From the NCBI GenBank assembly GCA_014323785.1, contig JACONJ010000005.1, positions 1 through 37,835 on the forward strand: DNA of 37,835 nt. The letters are read 5' to 3'. This DNA is from Paracoccaceae bacterium. Lineage in GTDB: Bacteria > Pseudomonadota > Alphaproteobacteria > Rhodobacterales > Rhodobacteraceae. Both the position numbers and the translations under genes were made by a program. This document shows, one piece after another, positions 37,052 through 37,835 of the stretch. Below the pieces are notes generated by a model that saw only the letters and a program-made list of their open reading frames with translations, was not told the origin of the DNA and ran no database searches. Positions within the stretch are counted from its first letter, which is position 1. Every line of letters starts with the position of its first letter.

Positions 37052-37835
37052 TCAGAACACAAAGTCCTCTGCCGTCAGGGCCGTGTGGTCCACGCCCTCC
37101 AGCGTGATGCTGCCACCAGCCCAGGTGATGGTTGCATCACCACCTTCATCAGCAATGGCCAGGTCATCAAACCCGACATCGCTTGCAGTGATCTGGATCA
37201 GGTCCATGCCGTCTTCAAAGTCGGTGATCACGTCATCCCCGTGGCCAGTGTCGAAAGCAAAGGTATCCTTCCACTTGCCACCGGTCAGAACATCATCCCC
37301 GTGACCGCCAATCAGCGTGTCGGAATACCTGCCCCCGTCAAGGGTATCATCACCACGATTTCCTGCCAGGGTATCACGCCCGACACCGCCATTGATGACG
37401 TCGTTATCGGCACGGCCAATCAGTCTGTCGTTACCCGCACCGCCATCCACCGAGTCCCGGCCACTGGAGCCAGTCAGCGTATCGCTGGCATCGGTGCCGT
37501 CGAGCTCGTTGATCTTGCCCCTGGCCCCGGCCTTATCATCCGCATCCCCTGCAAAGATGAAGTCCTCTGCCGTCAGGGTTGCGGAGGCCACGCCCTCCAG
37601 CGTGATGCTGTCTTTGGTGTTCCAGGTGATGACGGCAGCACCTTCAGCGTTGTCGGTGATGGTCAGGGCGTCCTGGGCCACGCCCTCCAGCACGCGGCTG
37701 TTCTCTGTGCCATCTGTGGTCCAGGTGATGATGGAATCGCCCTCATCGTTACCGGTGATGGTCAGCTCATTTTGAGAGACGCCCTCCAGCACCAGGCTGT
37801 CCCTTGTTGTCCAGGTGACGTCAACATTTTCAGCG
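37052..37835 (-). CDS. RTX calcium-binding protein, 3' part only
   Basis: The frame is open to the window edge, so only the last 260 residues are visible. The first 100 residues are repeated units of the kind ITW...LEGV...LT..DF. An RTX nonapeptide array follows (GGAGNDRLIGRADNDVINGG and further units), then a type I secretion-like end block with KDTFAFDTGHGDDVITDFED and a final LEGVDHTALTAEDFVF. This is a typical secreted protein of the Roseobacter group. The unit TAEDF(I/V)F with the preceding LEGV occurs both before and after the nonapeptides, an internal duplication. It ends before a strong terminator. Confidence 0.9.
   Translation of the reverse strand, partial: AENVDVTWTTRDSLVLEGVSQNELTITGNDEGDSIITWTTDGTENSRVLEGVAQDALTITDNAEGAAVITWNTKDSITLEGVASATLTAEDFIFAGDADDKAGARGKINELDGTDASDTLTGSSGRDSVDGGAGNDRLIGRADNDVINGGVGRDTLAGNRGDDTLDGGRYSDTLIGGHGDDVLTGGKWKDTFAFDTGHGDDVITDFEDGMDLIQITASDVGFDDLAIADEGGDATITWAGGSITLEGVDHTALTAEDFVF

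Overview
The window looks like chromosome of a GC-rich Roseobacter-group alphaproteobacterium (Rhodobacterales). This rests on gene families and gene order, not on a marker gene: an F1 operon atpHAGDC without F0 genes, DUF484-xerC, clpA followed by an M23 peptidase, surE-pcm-nlpD, serC-serA, gloB divergent from a methyltransferase, and RTX repeat proteins. Most of the window is core metabolism. Between the core blocks lie short accessory insertions that are AT-richer, often frameshifted, and full of inverted repeats and C-tracts.

Layout. 1-873 (-) is tyrC, nearly complete. 870-3560 is an accessory block between hisC and tyrC: a solitary type III Mod-like DNA methyltransferase (-) and, divergent from it, a two-gene cassette (+) encoding a 110-aa unknown and a HEPN-like protein. 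3856-7210 (-) is hisC and priA; 7288-9649 (+) is a transaldolase, DUF484 and xerC. 9687-14897 (-) is the F1-ATPase operon, with an extra frameshifted DUF6232-like membrane protein gene wedged between atpG and atpD. 15076-16779 is a methyltransferase (-) and gloB (+). 16985-20322 (+) is clpA coupled to a secreted M23 peptidase. 20353-24077 (-) is chaC, an ExbB/MotA-type channel protein and a coiled-coil OmpA/MotB-type protein. 24078-25309 is accessory sequence with a structured leader and a decayed small gene. 25310-27937 (+) is surE, pcm and nlpD. 27938-30795 is accessory and holds an RTX gene whose start is cut off by a 35-bp tandem duplication. 30796-32067 (+) is cfa. 32248-32415 (-) is a 55-aa gene with a strong promoter. 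32603-36655 (-) is serC, serA and a thiolase, with a possible short ORF between the last two. 37052-37835 (-) is the 3' end of a second RTX gene.

How they work together. The core genes cover aromatic and histidine biosynthesis, serine biosynthesis, ATP synthesis, chromosome dimer resolution and replication restart, ATP-dependent proteolysis, cell-envelope remodelling and protein or nucleotide repair. The accessory genes (methyltransferase, HEPN cassette, DUF6232, acidic small gene, RTX proteins) share signs of flux: frameshifts at short repeats or tandem copies while every core gene stays intact. The most interesting candidates are the 35-bp duplication that sets the RTX start out of frame, the T8-tract frameshift in the DUF6232 gene inside the atp operon, and the methyltransferase/HEPN island coupled to tyrC by an ATGA overlap.
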